The notes under the pieces: generated by a model | Told to the model about the DNA's origin: nothing | Databases searched by the model: none | Seen by the model: the letters and a program-made list of their open reading frames with translations, nothing else | In this document: positions 4,680-5,828 of the stretch, one piece after another | How the letters are laid out: each line of letters begins with the position of its first letter | How positions within the stretch are numbered: position 1 is the stretch's first letter | Program-made: the position numbers and the translations under genes | From: Acetatifactor sp. | GTDB taxonomy: Bacteria; Bacillota; Clostridia; Lachnospirales; Lachnospiraceae | Assembly: GCA_016303085.1 (NCBI GenBank) | Contig: JAEDMI010000156.1 | Location: 1-5,828 of the forward strand | Reading direction: 5' to 3' | Length of the DNA: 5,828 bases

Positions 4680-5828
4680 CGGTGAGGAGAGAAAGACAGC
4701 GCCTGGCAGGCGTAAAAAAACGGTTGTGCCTTGTCCTTGCCTGCGTGGTTTTGACCGGAACAGGCTGTGGACAGAGACAGGAGGCGGCGCAGTGGAAACC
4801 GGAGGATGTGGAGCTTTTAGAGCCCGTGGGTGTGTCGCAGTCCTATGAGACTGCAGCAAGAAGGAACCTGTATGATGCGCAGACTTTTTATGCACAGGTC
4901 TGTCCTTATGTAGAGGAATATCAGCTGAACGGGTCCTTTGTTTTTGACCGATATGGGGCGCTTCCCGGCGAACAGGTGAAAAAGGGCGACGCTCTGCTGC
5001 ATTCGGATTATAAAGCCTTTGACGATCAGATTGAGAGCATGGAAAAGAGTATCGCCGCGATGGACGAAGACTATCAGGAATTTCTGGAGCAGGACAGGAA
5101 ATCTCGGGAAAAGGCGCTGGCGGATCAGCAGGGGTATGCGAAGGTTCTGCAGACTCTGGAGAAGGAAAAGCCTGAGGAGTTTTTGACGGATGCGTTGACA
5201 GGAGAGCAGACAAGGAATCCTGCATATGACCAGTGGTACAACAAGCCCTATGGGTATAGGGATTTCGACAGCCGTTATCATCAGGTCTGTCAGACGATTC
5301 TGGAGCTGGATGAGGCTCTGAAGGAGAGAACGGAACTGTATGAGCTGGATCGGGAGTATGCCCTTCTTTGTCTGGAGCGGGTGAAGGAAGACAGAAAGAG
5401 GGGAACCCTGAGCTCCGGTATGGACGGCTATGTGGCGGGGGTAGGCGCAGGAAACAGCTATTACGGCGATCTGCTGCGTCAGGGAGACCAGGCGCCCAGC
5501 GGGATGCCGCTGGCAGCGGTGTGTGATCCCTCCAGGCTTGAGATTCGCAGCCAGTATCTCACAAAGTACGCATACCAGAACGCCGAGGAGATTTATGCCA
5601 TTGTAGGCGGAAAGCGCTATGAAGTGGAGTATATGCCGATAGAGACGGCGGAGGAATATGAGAAGAAAAAGGAAGAAAACGGCGGTACGGTTTACGGCGT
5701 CTTTTATCCTGTGGGGGACACGCAGGACTTAAAGCTGGGGGATTACGCCGTGATTGTGGTAAAGAACAAGACGCGGGAAAATGTGGTCACGATTCCAAGC
5801 GATGCACTGGTGAAGGAAGGAAAGGACT
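4676..5828 (+). CDS. HlyD/MacA-type membrane-fusion (adaptor) lipoprotein, copy 2, 3'-truncated by window edge
   Basis: Open for 384 codons from ATG 4676 to the window end. It starts in an ATGA overlap with the preceding gene; AAAAGG (4660-4665) is a modest RBS 10 nt upstream, and GTG 4682 is an alternative start. N-terminus: basic residues 4-16, hydrophobic 17-30, then Cys31 in T-G-T-G|C as the likely lipidation site; the -3 Gly is unusual, and V-L-A|C at Cys23 is a better lipobox but leaves too short a hydrophobic core. Domains: first lipoyl-like half at about 83-110 (G-A-L-P-G-E-Q-V-K-K-G-D-A-L-L), a long charged alpha-hairpin at about 112-245 interrupted by a Tyr/Trp-rich stretch (184-201), second lipoyl half at about 247-283 (S-S-G-M-D-G-Y-V-A-G-V), then beta-barrel with V-T-I-P-S-D-A-L-V near the edge, a usual C-terminal family block. 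Little of the protein is likely to be missing. It is clearly different from copy 1 in length and hairpin size, so they are not a recent duplication. Pump genes probably follow. Confidence 0.85.
   Translation, partial: MTVRRERQRLAGVKKRLCLVLACVVLTGTGCGQRQEAAQWKPEDVELLEPVGVSQSYETAARRNLYDAQTFYAQVCPYVEEYQLNGSFVFDRYGALPGEQVKKGDALLHSDYKAFDDQIESMEKSIAAMDEDYQEFLEQDRKSREKALADQQGYAKVLQTLEKEKPEEFLTDALTGEQTRNPAYDQWYNKPYGYRDFDSRYHQVCQTILELDEALKERTELYELDREYALLCLERVKEDRKRGTLSSGMDGYVAGVGAGNSYYGDLLRQGDQAPSGMPLAAVCDPSRLEIRSQYLTKYAYQNAEEIYAIVGGKRYEVEYMPIETAEEYEKKKEENGGTVYGVFYPVGDTQDLKLGDYAVIVVKNKTRENVVTIPSDALVKEGKD

Noticed and set aside
4671..5281. Two overlapping minus-strand open frames of 184 and 154 codons
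   Set aside because: Both are antisense to the second adaptor gene, whose + strand frame is open across the whole segment and shows lipoprotein and HlyD-type features. The minus frames are rich in Pro/Ser/Arg or Leu/Ile without domain patterns.

Overview
The window holds five protein-coding genes, all on the + strand, in three likely transcription units. Moderate GC, strong AGGAGG-type ribosome binding sites, lipoprotein-type signal peptides and a family-1 sugar-binding protein suggest an anaerobic Firmicute of the Clostridia, possibly a gut Lachnospiraceae-like genome. This assignment is inference from style; no rRNA or marker gene is present.

Region 1 (1-1364): the C-terminal ~427 residues of an extracellular solute-binding protein of a carbohydrate ABC transporter. 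It is cut by the left edge and closed by a good Rho-independent terminator. No permease or ATPase gene follows it.

Region 2 (1393-3410): an extended -10 promoter, a ~75-nt leader, then two tandem genes 12 nt apart. They encode divergent paralogues of 316 and 306 residues. They resemble the U32 'peptidase' TIM-barrel family: both carry an E-I-L-V-N-x-V-C-x3-C-P-x-R-x2-H-Y segment and a C-terminal N-F-K-[LI]-x-G-R motif. Exactly four cysteines are shared by both copies, which suggests one [4Fe-4S] cluster per protein. The pair recalls the UbiU/UbiV heterodimer, but the N-terminal halves have their own motifs (W-N-G-G-R, G-V-P-V-R, Y-C-N) and I cannot name the family or its substrate. This is the most promising uncharacterised system in the window.

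Region 3 (3387-5828): a 195-nt intergenic stretch with a GC-rich hairpin, a 21-bp tandem direct repeat and a probable promoter with a poor -35 box. It is followed by two HlyD/MacA-type membrane-fusion (adaptor) lipoproteins overlapping by 4 nt. The second runs off the right edge. Two different adaptors in one operon suggest a heteromeric adaptor for an efflux or export ABC transporter whose pump genes probably lie just downstream.

The three units show no direct functional link in the sequence.
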